Of a stretch of 64,000 nucleotides of DNA, positions 42,051 to 50,070 are shown one piece after another; within the stretch, counting starts at the first letter, position 1; every line of letters starts with the position of its first letter. The position numbers and the translations under genes are program-made. Location of the stretch: contig NZ_VFPM01000001.1 of the NCBI RefSeq assembly GCF_006716675.1, positions 310,001-374,000 on the forward strand, given 5' to 3'. The notes below the pieces were generated by a model, which was not told the DNA's origin, searched no databases, and saw nothing but the letters and a program-made list of their open reading frames with translations. The stretch comes from Humibacillus xanthopallidus. Lineage in GTDB: Bacteria > Actinomycetota > Actinomycetes > Actinomycetales > Dermatophilaceae.

Positions 42051-42926
42051 ATGAGCGCTGACCCCAAGATCTCCGAATACGCGCACCCCGAGCGGCTCGT
42101 GACCACCGAGTGGCTCGCCGAGCAGATCGCGGCCGGCCGGGTCGGCGGGCCCGACGGCATCGCCCTGCTCGAGTCCGACGAGGACGTCCTCCTCTACGCC
42201 ACGGGCCACATCCCCGGTGCGGTGAAGATCGACTGGCACGTCGACCTCAACGACCCGGTGTCGCGCGACTACGTCGACGGCGAGGGCTTCGCGAAGGTCA
42301 TGGGCGAGCGCGGCATCCGGCGCGACACGACGGTCGTCATCTACGGCGACAAGAGCAACTGGTGGGCGGCCTACGCCCTCTGGGTCTTCAGCCTCTTCGG
42401 GCACGACGACGTGCGCCTGCTCGACGGCGGGCGGGCGAAGTGGATCGCCGAAGGACGTGAGCTGACCCGCGACGTGCCGACCCCGACCCCGGTCGACTAC
42501 CCGGTCGCCGAGCGCGACGACGCCCCGATCCGTGCCTTCAAGGACGACGTCCTCGCCCACCTCGGCAAGCCGCTCGTCGATGTCCGCTCCCCCGGCGAGT
42601 ACTCCGGCGAGCTGCTGCACATGCCCGACTACCCCCAGGAGGGGGCGATGCGCGGCGGCCACATCCCGGGAGCCAAGTCGGTGCCGTGGGCCCGCGCCGC
42701 CAACGACGACGGGTCGTTCAAGTCGCGCGCCGAGCTCGAGGCGATCTACCTCACCGAGCAGGGGCTCGCGCCGACCGACGACGTCGTCGCCTACTGCCGC
42801 ATCGGCGAGCGGTCGTCGCACACGTGGTTCGTGCTGACGCACCTGCTCGGCTTCCCGTCGGTGCGCAACTACGACGGCTCGTGGACCGAGTGGGGCAACG
42901 CCGTCCGCGTGCCGATCGAGAAGTGA
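42051..42926 (+). CDS. sseA: Thiosulfate/3-mercaptopyruvate sulfurtransferase
   Basis: The 291-residue tandem-rhodanese protein has an inactive first domain ([21 protein letters not shown]) and an active second domain with Cys249 in [26 protein letters not shown] and [10 protein letters not shown] are family marks. The CRIGERS loop fits thiosulfate sulfurtransferases. It is followed within a few bases by a SufE-like gene, an order also seen in M. tuberculosis (sseA-Rv3284). The pair probably handles persulfide sulfur. Confidence 0.94.
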   Translation: MSADPKISEYAHPERLVTTEWLAEQIAAGRVGGPDGIALLESDEDVLLYATGHIPGAVKIDWHVDLNDPVSRDYVDGEGFAKVMGERGIRRDTTVVIYGDKSNWWAAYALWVFSLFGHDDVRLLDGGRAKWIAEGRELTRDVPTPTPVDYPVAERDDAPIRAFKDDVLAHLGKPLVDVRSPGEYSGELLHMPDYPQEGAMRGGHIPGAKSVPWARAANDDGSFKSRAELEAIYLTEQGLAPTDDVVAYCRIGERSSHTWFVLTHLLGFPSVRNYDGSWTEWGNAVRVPIEK

Positions 42927-42931
42927 GTGCG

Positions 42932-43387
42932 GTGAGCGACACCCCACTGCCGGCGCCCCTCGCCGAGATCGCCGACGACTTCCGCTCCGCGAGCAACGAC
43001 CTCAAGCTCCAGCTGCTGCTGGAGTTCAGTGACGAGCTGCCGGCGCTCCCGGAGCGGTATGCCGGCCGGCTCGACCAGTTCGAACGTGTCGACGAGTGCC
43101 AGTCGCCGCTCTTCCTCACCGTCGAGGTCGACGACGGCGCCTCGCTCGAGCAGCGCGAGGTGCACCTCTTCTTCGACGCGCCGGCCGAGGCCCCGACCAC
43201 ACGGGGGTTCGCCGGCATCCTCCACGAGGGGCTCGACGGGCTATCCGCGGCGCAGGTGCTCGCGGTCCCCGACGACGCGCCGATGCGCTTCGGGCTCGCC
43301 GAGGCGGTCTCGCCGCTGCGCCTGCGCGGCATGGTCGCGATGCTCGGGCGGATCAAGCGCCAGGTCCGCGCCAAGACCGCCACCTGA
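42932..43387 (+). CDS. sufE: SufE-like sulfur acceptor protein
   Basis: The roughly 151-residue protein accepts sulfane sulfur on Cys56 in [13 protein letters not shown], the SufE active-site loop. [44 protein letters not shown] and [19 protein letters not shown] match the family. It stands next to a sulfurtransferase, not a SufS desulfurase, which suggests sulfur transfer between the two. GTG 42923, overlapping the sseA stop by 4 bases, is in frame and an equally possible start. Confidence 0.9.
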   Translation: MSDTPLPAPLAEIADDFRSASNDLKLQLLLEFSDELPALPERYAGRLDQFERVDECQSPLFLTVEVDDGASLEQREVHLFFDAPAEAPTTRGFAGILHEGLDGLSAAQVLAVPDDAPMRFGLAEAVSPLRLRGMVAMLGRIKRQVRAKTAT

Positions 43388-43416
43388 CCCAACCCGCCCC
43401 CGGGCACTCCCCCGGA

Positions 43417-43461
43417 TCGAGGTGATCCCGGGCCCGACGTGGGGTGCCGGCATCACCTCGA
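43417..43461. terminator. Two-way terminator between sufE and the amino acid permease gene
   Basis: TCGAGGTGAT (43417-43426) pairs with ATCACCTCGA (43452-43461); the GC-rich inner part can add pairs. The right arm covers the permease stop codon. It lies between convergent genes. Confidence 0.6.
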
Positions 43462-44898
43462 CTCGCGGTGCGGAGGGGGCGAGGTGAGGTCGTCGGGGTC
43501 GCGGAAGTAGGTCTTCTTGGCCCGCAAACCCCGGTTCGCCAGCCAGGTGAGCACCCAGAGCAGGACGCCGAGAACGAGCAGCCCACCGCCGATCCGGTAG
43601 TGCTCGGCGGGCCGGCCCGAGAGCGGCAGCACGAGGAAGAAGCAGGCGAGGGCCCCGACGACCGGCAGCGCCGACGGGGTGACGAAGTGCGGGCCGGGCC
43701 TCGGGTCGCGGCGCAGCACGAGGACGACGATGTTGACGATCGTGAAGACGCCGAGGAGCAGCAGCGACGTCGTGCCCCCGAGGGCTGCGATCGCATCGGT
43801 GCTCGCGAAGGAGACGTATCCGATGAGGCCGAATGCGATGAGCGTCGTGAAGACGATCGCGGCATACGGCGTGCGGCGTCTCGGGTGCACCCTGCCGAGG
43901 ACGTGCGGCAGCACGTCCTGACGGCTCATGCCGTAGAGCAGCCGCGAGGCCATGAGCATGTTGATGAGCGCCGAGTTGGCGACGGCGAACATCGAGATGA
44001 ACGGCAGCAGGTCCTTGATCGGCACACCGGGGGCCGCCGTCTCGACGACCGTCACGAGCGGTGTGTCGCTGTCGGCGAGCACCCCCACGGGCACGAGGGC
44101 CACCGAGCACAGCGAGATGAGCACGTAGATGACTCCCGTGATGCCAAGTCCGGTGAGCATCATCTTCGGGAAGATCCGCACCGGGTCCTTGGTCTCCTCG
44201 GCCATGTTGACCGAGTCCTCGAAGCCGACCATCGCGAAGAAGGCGAGCGAGGTCGCCGCCGTCACGGCGAAGAAGGCCGACTTGTCGCCGGTCGAGTCGA
44301 AGATGAGGGTGCGCGACCAGTCCCCCTTGCCGCCGAAGAGCGCGAAGAACCCGACGAAGATCACGAGCAGCAGGCCCGACAGCTCGACGAGGGTGAGCAC
44401 GATGTTGGCCTTGACGCTCTCGCCGACGCCCCGGAAGTTGATCGCCCCGACGAGGGTCATGAACGCGAGCGCGATGACGAGGATGAGCCCGCTGTTCTTG
44501 TCGTCGAGGCCGAACCCCTTGGCGAGGTTCGAGGCGAACGCCCGCGAGGCCGTGGAGGCCGAGGTGATGCCCGAGCACATCACCGTGAAGCAGACGATGA
44601 AGGTGAGGAAGTGGATGCCGAACGCCTTGTGCGTGTAGAGCGCCGCACCGGCCGCCTGCGGGTACTTCGTCACGAGCTCGAGGTAGGAGAACGCCGTGAG
44701 GATGGCGATCGCGAAGGCGACGAGGAACGGCGCCCAGGCGGCTCCCCCGACCTCCGCCGCGACGTCGCCGGTCAGGGCATAGACGCCGGTGCCGAGGATG
44801 TCTCCGACGATGAAGAGCAGGAGCAGCCCCGGCCCCATGACCCGTTTGAGCTCGCCGGTCTCCTCGGCCTCCCGCTCCTTCGCTGCAACGTCAGCCAT
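43453..44898 (-). CDS. APC-family amino acid permease
   Basis: The 481-residue transporter has about 12 membrane helices. The first contains GPGLLLLFIVGDILGTGVYALTGDVAAEVGGAAW, the APC substrate-binding GxG-type motif. FFAMVGFEDSVNMAEETKDPVRIFPKMML is the classic consensus loop. Members move amino acids or polyamines by proton symport. GGGAGG lies six bases before ATG 44898. The next gene on the same strand encodes tryptophan dioxygenase, so aromatic amino acid uptake is a reasonable guess, but specificity is not visible. Confidence 0.9.
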   Translation of the reverse strand: MADVAAKEREAEETGELKRVMGPGLLLLFIVGDILGTGVYALTGDVAAEVGGAAWAPFLVAFAIAILTAFSYLELVTKYPQAAGAALYTHKAFGIHFLTFIVCFTVMCSGITSASTASRAFASNLAKGFGLDDKNSGLILVIALAFMTLVGAINFRGVGESVKANIVLTLVELSGLLLVIFVGFFALFGGKGDWSRTLIFDSTGDKSAFFAVTAATSLAFFAMVGFEDSVNMAEETKDPVRIFPKMMLTGLGITGVIYVLISLCSVALVPVGVLADSDTPLVTVVETAAPGVPIKDLLPFISMFAVANSALINMLMASRLLYGMSRQDVLPHVLGRVHPRRRTPYAAIVFTTLIAFGLIGYVSFASTDAIAALGGTTSLLLLGVFTIVNIVVLVLRRDPRPGPHFVTPSALPVVGALACFFLVLPLSGRPAEHYRIGGGLLVLGVLLWVLTWLANRGLRAKKTYFRDPDDLTSPPPHRESR

Positions 44899-45003
44899 GT
44901 CGCCTCCCTGCGTCTGGTGGCCGTCGCGACCAGAGTCGCTCCTTTCACCTTGGCCGAGACGGCACGGGTCGGCAACGCGAGAGTCTGCTCCGACAGGGCC
45001 GCG

Positions 45004-45879
45004 TCAGGCGCCGACGCGCGTGCGCACCTCGTAGAGCTCGGGGAAGAACGTGAGGTCGAGGGCCCGGCGCAGGAAGTCGACACCGGTCGATCCGCCGGTG
45101 CCGGTCTTCTGCCCGATCGTGCGCTGCACGACCTGCAGGTGCCGGAAGCGCCACTGCTGGAAGTTGTCCTCGACGTCGACGAGCTCCTCGCACGTCTCGT
45201 AGACGCCCCAGTGCTCATTGGGTCGGGCGTAGACGTCGGCAAAGACGTCGACGAGGCCCTCGCTGAGGCGGTAGGGCTGCGACCAGTCACGGTCGAGCAC
45301 CTCTGCGGGGACGGCATACCCCCGCCTGCCGAGGTACGCGAGGAACTCGTCGTAGAGGCTCGGCTCGCGCAGCAGCGCGTCGAGCGCGATGCGGGCGCCC
45401 TCGTCGTGCGAGAAGACCGCGACCATGTCGGCGTTCTTGTTGCCGAGCAGGAACTCCACCTCGCGGTACTGCGCCGACTGGAAGCCCGAGCTCGCGGCGA
45501 GGAACGGCCGGATCTCGGCGTACTCGCTCGGGGTCAGGGTCGCGAGCACCGACCACTGGTCGGTGAGAGTGTGCTGGATGTGCTTGACCCGGGCCAGCCG
45601 CTTGAGCGCCGGGCCGAGGTCGTCGCTCATGAGCAGCGTTCTCGCAGAACGCAGCTCGTGGATGAGCAGCTTGAGCCAGAGCTCAGACGTCTGGTGCTGG
45701 ATGATGAAGAGCAGCTCGTCGTGCTGAGGCGGGTCGCTGAGCGGCTGCTGGGCGCTGAGGAGCGTGTCGAGTCGCAGGTAGTCGCCGTAGGACATCTTGC
45801 GCGTGAAGTCGCGCTGGATGCCCTCCTCGAGATCGCGCTTGCTGCGGGGGTCGGTCACTCCGTCGACGGCACTGTCCAT
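45004..45879 (-). CDS. kynA: Tryptophan 2,3-dioxygenase
   Basis: The 291-residue haem enzyme opens the indole ring of tryptophan to N-formylkynurenine. Signature segments are SYGDYLRLDTLLSAQQPLS, HDELLFIIQHQTSELWLKLL (distal His), SGFQSAQYREVEFLLG, and near the C-terminus FRHLQVVQRTIGQKTGTGGSTGVDFLRRA with the proximal His and substrate loop. No kynureninase or kynurenine formamidase is adjacent. ATG 45879 lies 7 nt after TAGGAT. Confidence 0.97.
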   Translation of the reverse strand: MDSAVDGVTDPRSKRDLEEGIQRDFTRKMSYGDYLRLDTLLSAQQPLSDPPQHDELLFIIQHQTSELWLKLLIHELRSARTLLMSDDLGPALKRLARVKHIQHTLTDQWSVLATLTPSEYAEIRPFLAASSGFQSAQYREVEFLLGNKNADMVAVFSHDEGARIALDALLREPSLYDEFLAYLGRRGYAVPAEVLDRDWSQPYRLSEGLVDVFADVYARPNEHWGVYETCEELVDVEDNFQQWRFRHLQVVQRTIGQKTGTGGSTGVDFLRRALDLTFFPELYEVRTRVGA

Positions 45880-45886
45880 GCCGCCG

Positions 45887-45892
45887 ATCCTA
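45887..45892 (-). promoter_or_regulatory. Leaderless -10 box of kynA
   Basis: TAGGAT on the minus strand lies 7 nt before the ATG. Confidence 0.55.
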
Positions 45893-45925
45893 GGCGCCGC
45901 CGGATCTACCCCGCCGCGAGACGGC

Positions 45926-46423
45926 TCAGGAGGGTCGCGGGCGGATGCGCACGAGGTGCGACACCACGCCGGGGACCCACCCCGTCTCGCGGCGCATCCA
46001 CCGGGCGCCGACGAGGTTGTGCGGAACGATGACGGTGTCGGCGCGCGCCGCGACGAGACCGAGGTCGGTGCCGAAGACGTCGGTGACGACCGCCCACTCG
46101 CGGGCGCTGTGCCGCGCGAGGTGCTCGCCGATGGCGATGGCGTACGTCTCGACCACGGCGTCGGGACTCACCGCGCCGGGGTCCTCGGACGCGCGGCGGA
46201 AGGCCTCGTCGTAGTGCGAGCCGATCGACTCGAGGTCGTCGACATCGACCCCCTCGGCGCTCGCCGCCTCGAGGGCGGCCGCGATCCGGGCCCGCTCCGC
46301 GTCGTCGAGCGGCCGTGCCACGGGCCGGTCGGGCAGATCGGCGTCGAGGTCGTCGTCACCGGTGAGGTCCGGCTCGACCTCGAGTGTCGCTGCGTCCTTG
46401 TCCTTGCGGGAGAACAGTCCCAT
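45926..46423 (-). CDS. DUF3806-like protein
   Basis: The 165-residue protein has a charged N-terminus MGLFSRKDKD and an acidic linker. The C-terminal domain contains VVETYAIAIGEHLARH, WAVVTDVFGTDLGLV and DTVIVPHNLVGARWMRRETGWVPGVVSHLVRIR, which resembles DUF3806. No signal peptide or membrane segment. Function unknown. The ATG lies 6 nt after TAGGTT. It may be co-transcribed with kynA downstream, 46 nt away. Confidence 0.75.
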   Translation of the reverse strand: MGLFSRKDKDAATLEVEPDLTGDDDLDADLPDRPVARPLDDAERARIAAALEAASAEGVDVDDLESIGSHYDEAFRRASEDPGAVSPDAVVETYAIAIGEHLARHSAREWAVVTDVFGTDLGLVAARADTVIVPHNLVGARWMRRETGWVPGVVSHLVRIRPRPS

Positions 46424-46429
46424 GACGCC

Positions 46430-46435
46430 AACCTA
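46430..46435 (-). promoter_or_regulatory. Leaderless -10 box of the DUF3806-like gene
   Basis: TAGGTT on the minus strand lies 6 nt before the ATG. Confidence 0.55.
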
Positions 46436-46463
46436 GTACGGCCCGGCCTGTCGCGCTCCGGCG

Positions 46464-47303
46464 TCAGCCGAAGGTGTCGGGGTCGGGACCGGTGCGGGTG
46501 CCCCGGTCGAGGGCCGAGAGGGCCTCGAGGGCGTCGCCGCCGAGCGTGAACCCGCCGACGCCGAAGTTCTCCTCGATGCGGGCGGGGGTCACCGACCGGG
46601 TCAGCACGACGTTGCCGAGCTCGATGTGCCAGCGCAGGACGAGCTGGGCCGGCGTGACGCCGTGGGCGGCGGCGAGGTCGAGCACGAGCGCATCCTCGAG
46701 CAACCCCGCACGCACGGCGAGCGGGCTCCAGGCCTCGGTGACGATGCCGTGCTCCGCGTGGAAGGCACGCAGCTCGCGCTGCTGGAGGTAGGGGCTGAGC
46801 TCGATCTGGTTGATCGAGGGCAGCACCCCGGTCTCGTCGAGGAGCCTCTGCAGGTGCGGCACCTGGAAGTTGCAGACCCCGACCGAGCGCACGCGCCCCT
46901 CGCGCTGCAGCTCGAGCAGGGCCTTCCACGCGTCGACGTAGGCGTCCTGCTTCGGCGCGGGCCAGTGGATGAGGTAGAGGTCGAGGGTCTCGATGCCGAG
47001 GCGCGCCATCGAGGCGTCGAAGGCGGCGGCCACGTCGCGGTGGTCGTCGTTCCACACCTTCGTCGTCACGAAGATGTCGTCGCGCGGCACGTCCGACGCG
47101 GCGAGCACGCGGCCGACCCCGGCCTCGTTGCCGTAGATCCGGGCGGTGTCGATGTGGCGGTAGCCGATCTCGAGCGCGCGACCCGCGGCCGCGTCGACCT
47201 CGGCGTCGGGCACCTCCCAGACTCCGAAGCCGAGCTGCGGGATCGCGAGCCCCGGCGTCGAGGCGTGTCCGAGCGGTAGGGAGGCAAAGGTGTCCGACGT
47301 CAT
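46464..47303 (-). CDS. Aldo/keto reductase (2,5-diketo-gluconate reductase type)
   Basis: The 279-residue NADPH-dependent reductase has the catalytic tetrad in [11 protein letters not shown] (Asp, Tyr), [11 protein letters not shown] (Lys) and LYLIHWP (His). [38 protein letters not shown] and the cofactor segment [16 protein letters not shown] are present. The last normally reads IPKSVTP, so Leu-Thr-Arg replaces Ile-Pro-Lys at the 2'-phosphate site. The substrate is unknown. ATG 47303 lies 6 nt after TACGGT, head to head with accA. Confidence 0.93.
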   Translation of the reverse strand: MTSDTFASLPLGHASTPGLAIPQLGFGVWEVPDAEVDAAAGRALEIGYRHIDTARIYGNEAGVGRVLAASDVPRDDIFVTTKVWNDDHRDVAAAFDASMARLGIETLDLYLIHWPAPKQDAYVDAWKALLELQREGRVRSVGVCNFQVPHLQRLLDETGVLPSINQIELSPYLQQRELRAFHAEHGIVTEAWSPLAVRAGLLEDALVLDLAAAHGVTPAQLVLRWHIELGNVVLTRSVTPARIEENFGVGGFTLGGDALEALSALDRGTRTGPDPDTFG

Positions 47304-47309
47304 GATTTC

Positions 47310-47315
47310 ACCGTA
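47310..47315 (-). promoter_or_regulatory. Leaderless -10 box of the aldo/keto reductase gene
   Basis: TACGGT on the minus strand lies 6 nt before ATG 47303. The start codons of the two divergent genes are only 37 bases apart. Confidence 0.5.
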
Positions 47316-47327
47316 CCCACGTCCCGC

Positions 47328-47333
47328 TAGGCT
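47328..47333 (+). promoter_or_regulatory. Leaderless -10 box of accA
   Basis: TAGGCT lies 7 nt before ATG 47341. Confidence 0.6.
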
Positions 47334-47340
47334 CCGATCC

Positions 47341-49128
47341 ATGGCATCCATCAGCAAGGTCCTCATCGCCAACCGTGGGGAGATCGCGGTCCGCATCGCG
47401 CGGGCGTGCACCGACAGCGCGATCGCCTCGGTCGCCGTCTACGCCGACCCGGACCGTGATGCCCTGCACGTGAAGGTCGCCGACGAGGCCTACGCCCTCG
47501 GCGGCTCCACGCCCGGTGACAGCTACCTCGACCAAGCCAAGCTCCTCGATGTCGCGCGCCGCGCCGGAGCCGACGCCGTGCACCCGGGCTACGGCTTCCT
47601 CGCCGAGAACGCCTCGTTCGCCCAGGCGGTCATCGACGCCGGGCTCATCTGGATCGGCCCCGGTCCCCAGGCCATCGACTCGCTGGGCGACAAGGTGAAG
47701 GCGCGCCACATCGCGACCCGCGCCGGCGCCCCGCTCGTGCCCGGCACGAAGGACCCCGTCTCCGGAGCCGACGAGGTCGTCGAGTTCGCCAAGGAGCACG
47801 GCCTGCCCGTCGCGATCAAGGCGGCCTACGGAGGCGGCGGCCGCGGCCTCAAGGTGGCCCGTGACATCGACGAGATCCCGCACCTCTACGACTCCGCCGT
47901 CCGCGAGGCGGTCACGGCCTTCGGTCGCGGCGAGTGCTTCGTCGAGCGCTTCCTCGACCACCCGCGCCACGTCGAGACGCAGTGCCTCGCCGACCAGCAC
48001 GGCAACGTCGTCGTCGTCTCGACCCGCGACTGCTCGCTCCAGCGGCGCAACCAGAAGCTCGTCGAGGAGGCACCGGCGCCGTTCCTCACCGAGGAGCAGC
48101 ACACCGAGATCCTCCGCGCGAGCAAGGCGATCCTCAAGGAGGCGGGCTACGTCGGCGCCGGCACGTGCGAGTTCCTCGTCGGCCCGGCCGGCGACATCAG
48201 CTTCCTCGAGGTTAACACCCGCCTCCAGGTCGAGCACCCCGTCACCGAGGAGGTCACCGGCATCGACCTCGTGCGCGAGCAGTTCCGCATCGCGGACGGC
48301 GAGAGCCTCGACTACCCCGACCCCGAGCCGCACGCGCACTCGATCGAGTTCCGCATCAACGGCGAGGACGCCGGCCGCGGCTTCCTGCCCGCCCCCGGCA
48401 CCGTGACCCGCTACCGACTGCCCACCGGCCCCGGCGTGCGTGTCGACTCCGGCGTCGTCGAGGGAGACACGATCGGTGGCGCCTTCGACTCGATGCTCGC
48501 CAAGCTCATCGTCACCGGACGCACCCGCCAGCAGGCGATCGAGCGCTCCCGCCGGGCGCTCGCGGAGTTCGAGGTCGAGGGCATGCCGACGGTCATCCCG
48601 TTCCACCGCGCCGTCGTCTCCGACCCCGCCTTCGCGCCCGAGGACGGCTCCCCCTTCACGATCCACACCCGCTGGATCGAGACGGAGTTCGACAACACCA
48701 TCGCCCCGTATGCCGGTGGGTCGGCTGACGCTGCCGAGGTCGAGCCGCGCCAGACCGTCGTCGTCGAGGTCGGTGGCAAGCGCCTCGAGGTCTCGCTGCC
48801 CGGCGACCTCTCGCTCGGTGGCGGAGGTGGTGGTGGCGGCGCGGCCGCCCGCAAGAAGGCGCCTAAGCGCTCCGGCGCCGGCAAGGCCGGTGCGGCCGCT
48901 TCCGGAGACTCCCTCACGGCGCCGATGCAGGGCACGATCGTGAAGATCGCGGTCGAGGAGGGCGCCACGGTGGCCTCGGGCGACCTCGTCATCGTCCTCG
49001 AGGCGATGAAGATGGAGCAGCCCATCACCGCGCACCGCGACGGCGTCGTCACCGGTCTCACCGCCAAGGTCGGCGAGACCGTCTCGTCCGGAGCCGTGCT
49101 CGCCGAGATCAAGGACGCCGAAGCCTGA
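47341..49128 (+). CDS. accA3: Biotin carboxylase/biotin carrier alpha subunit of acyl-CoA carboxylase
   Basis: The 595-residue protein fuses biotin carboxylase (about 1-450) to a biotinyl carrier domain (about 520-595). Seen are [27 protein letters not shown], the ATP-grasp loop [37 protein letters not shown] and the biotinylation site EAMKMEQP with Lys557. A Gly-rich, Ala/Lys-rich linker (about 497-525) connects them. It should carboxylate biotin for AccD5/AccE and perhaps for the MCC-like beta subunit. M. tuberculosis accA3 (Rv3285) follows sseA-sufE in the same order. Strong hairpins end the transcript. Confidence 0.97.
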   Translation: MASISKVLIANRGEIAVRIARACTDSAIASVAVYADPDRDALHVKVADEAYALGGSTPGDSYLDQAKLLDVARRAGADAVHPGYGFLAENASFAQAVIDAGLIWIGPGPQAIDSLGDKVKARHIATRAGAPLVPGTKDPVSGADEVVEFAKEHGLPVAIKAAYGGGGRGLKVARDIDEIPHLYDSAVREAVTAFGRGECFVERFLDHPRHVETQCLADQHGNVVVVSTRDCSLQRRNQKLVEEAPAPFLTEEQHTEILRASKAILKEAGYVGAGTCEFLVGPAGDISFLEVNTRLQVEHPVTEEVTGIDLVREQFRIADGESLDYPDPEPHAHSIEFRINGEDAGRGFLPAPGTVTRYRLPTGPGVRVDSGVVEGDTIGGAFDSMLAKLIVTGRTRQQAIERSRRALAEFEVEGMPTVIPFHRAVVSDPAFAPEDGSPFTIHTRWIETEFDNTIAPYAGGSADAAEVEPRQTVVVEVGGKRLEVSLPGDLSLGGGGGGGGAAARKKAPKRSGAGKAGAAASGDSLTAPMQGTIVKIAVEEGATVASGDLVIVLEAMKMEQPITAHRDGVVTGLTAKVGETVSSGAVLAEIKDAEA

Positions 49129-49134
49129 CCGACG

Positions 49135-49164
49135 GTATGCCGCGGGCCGAGCCACGCGGCATAC
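49135..49164 (+). terminator. First hairpin after accA, built from the GTATGCC heptamer
   Basis: GTATGCCGCG (49135-49144) pairs perfectly with CGCGGCATAC (49155-49164), loop of 10. Confidence 0.55.
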
Positions 49165-49178
49165 GCCGGCGGCGACGC

Positions 49179-49212
49179 CGAGTGGCCACGACCTGACGGT
49201 CGTGGCCACTCG
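49179..49212. terminator. Strong terminator hairpin between accA and the antitoxin-like gene
   Basis: Bases 49179-49193 pair perfectly with 49198-49212: a 15-bp stem with loop TGAC. It lies between convergent genes and can serve both; T-runs are absent. Confidence 0.75.
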
Positions 49213-49227
49213 TCTGCGTGCGGTCGG

Positions 49228-49713
49228 TCAGGGGCGCTGCGGAGGGTCGCCGAGGGTGATGTCGCCGTGGCCCCCGGCGGGGAGGTTGGGGTTCGGCACA
49301 CCCGGAAGGTCCTGCTCGCCCGCGGGCTCACCGGCCGGGGGGATCTCCGACGGTCCCGGGCCGCCCGGAAGGCTCGGGTCGACCGGCGCCGGGTCGACGG
49401 GGTCGACGGGCGGAGGTGTCGGGGCGGGCTCGGGCGTCGGGGCCGGCTCCGGCAAGGGCGCAGGCTCCGGGCTCGGCGCGGGCTCCGGCGTGGGGGTCGG
49501 TGCGGGCGACGGCGGAGGGACGGTCTCGGCGTCGTCGGCCTCGGGCGGCAGGCCGAGCCCTTCCCGGATCTTGTCGGTGCCCTGGTCGAGCTGGTCGGCG
49601 TAGCTCCCGCCGGTGCGCTCGTTGATGATCTCCTCGGCCTTGTCGATGCCCTGCCCCGCCTGGTCCGGGTGACCCTTGATGAAGTCCTTCGCCTTCTCGA
49701 TCCAGTCGCTCAT
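49228..49713 (-). CDS. MT0933/Rv0909-like antitoxin family protein with proline-rich tail
   Basis: The 161-residue protein begins with a 55-residue helical domain, MSDWIEKAKDFIKGHPDQAGQ and GIDKAEEIINERTGGSYADQLDQG. This matches the MT0933 antitoxin family, whose M. tuberculosis member Rv0909 pairs with toxin Rv0910. The remaining two thirds is a low-complexity Pro/Glu/Ala/Asp tail not found in the short family members. No toxin-like SRPBCC gene lies next to it, so an antitoxin role here is doubtful. GAGG lies six bases before ATG 49713. Confidence 0.78.
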   Translation of the reverse strand: MSDWIEKAKDFIKGHPDQAGQGIDKAEEIINERTGGSYADQLDQGTDKIREGLGLPPEADDAETVPPPSPAPTPTPEPAPSPEPAPLPEPAPTPEPAPTPPPVDPVDPAPVDPSLPGGPGPSEIPPAGEPAGEQDLPGVPNPNLPAGGHGDITLGDPPQRP

Positions 49714-49826
49714 GCGTGTCCTCGTGGTTGGGTCTCGCGCAGCCGCGGGTCGCTCTCGTGGCCACCCCCGACGCGGCGGCAGGCGCCGCCACAGTCGGGA
49801 GGCTACGCCTCTGGCACACTGCTGGG

Positions 49827-50066
49827 GTGCTTGCGACCCTGCCCGTTGCCACCTCGTCCCAGCCGGGGTTCTCCTTCACCAACCTGCTCATCCTCGCGGT
49901 GGCGGTGGCTGTGCTCTATCCCGTGCAGAAGAAGATCCGCGAGGTGGCCTCGCGGCGTCGCCGGGAGCGGTGGGCGCGCGAGGACCGTGAGGCGGAGGAG
50001 CTGCTCCGCCAGCGTGACCGCGACGACTCGGACGGCTCCGCCGGTCGGGGACCTGACGGGTTCTGA
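49827..50066 (+). CDS. Small single-pass membrane protein, function unknown
   Basis: The 79-residue protein has one membrane helix (FTNLLILAVAVAVLYPV, about residues 17-33). A strongly charged cytoplasmic tail follows, KKIREVASRRRRERWAREDREAEELLRQRDRDDSD, likely helical. GTG 49827 has CACACT six bases upstream, a possible weak leaderless -10. In-frame sequence upstream is not protein-like. It converges with lpdA, 4 bases apart. No family recognised. Confidence 0.65.
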   Translation: MLATLPVATSSQPGFSFTNLLILAVAVAVLYPVQKKIREVASRRRRERWAREDREAEELLRQRDRDDSDGSAGRGPDGF

Positions 50067-50070
50067 GCCG

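Noticed and set aside
43444..46032. Plus-strand open frame of 862 codons across the permease and kynA region
   Set aside because: It lies opposite two well-supported genes and has the RRGEE-type composition of antisense frames in high-GC DNA.
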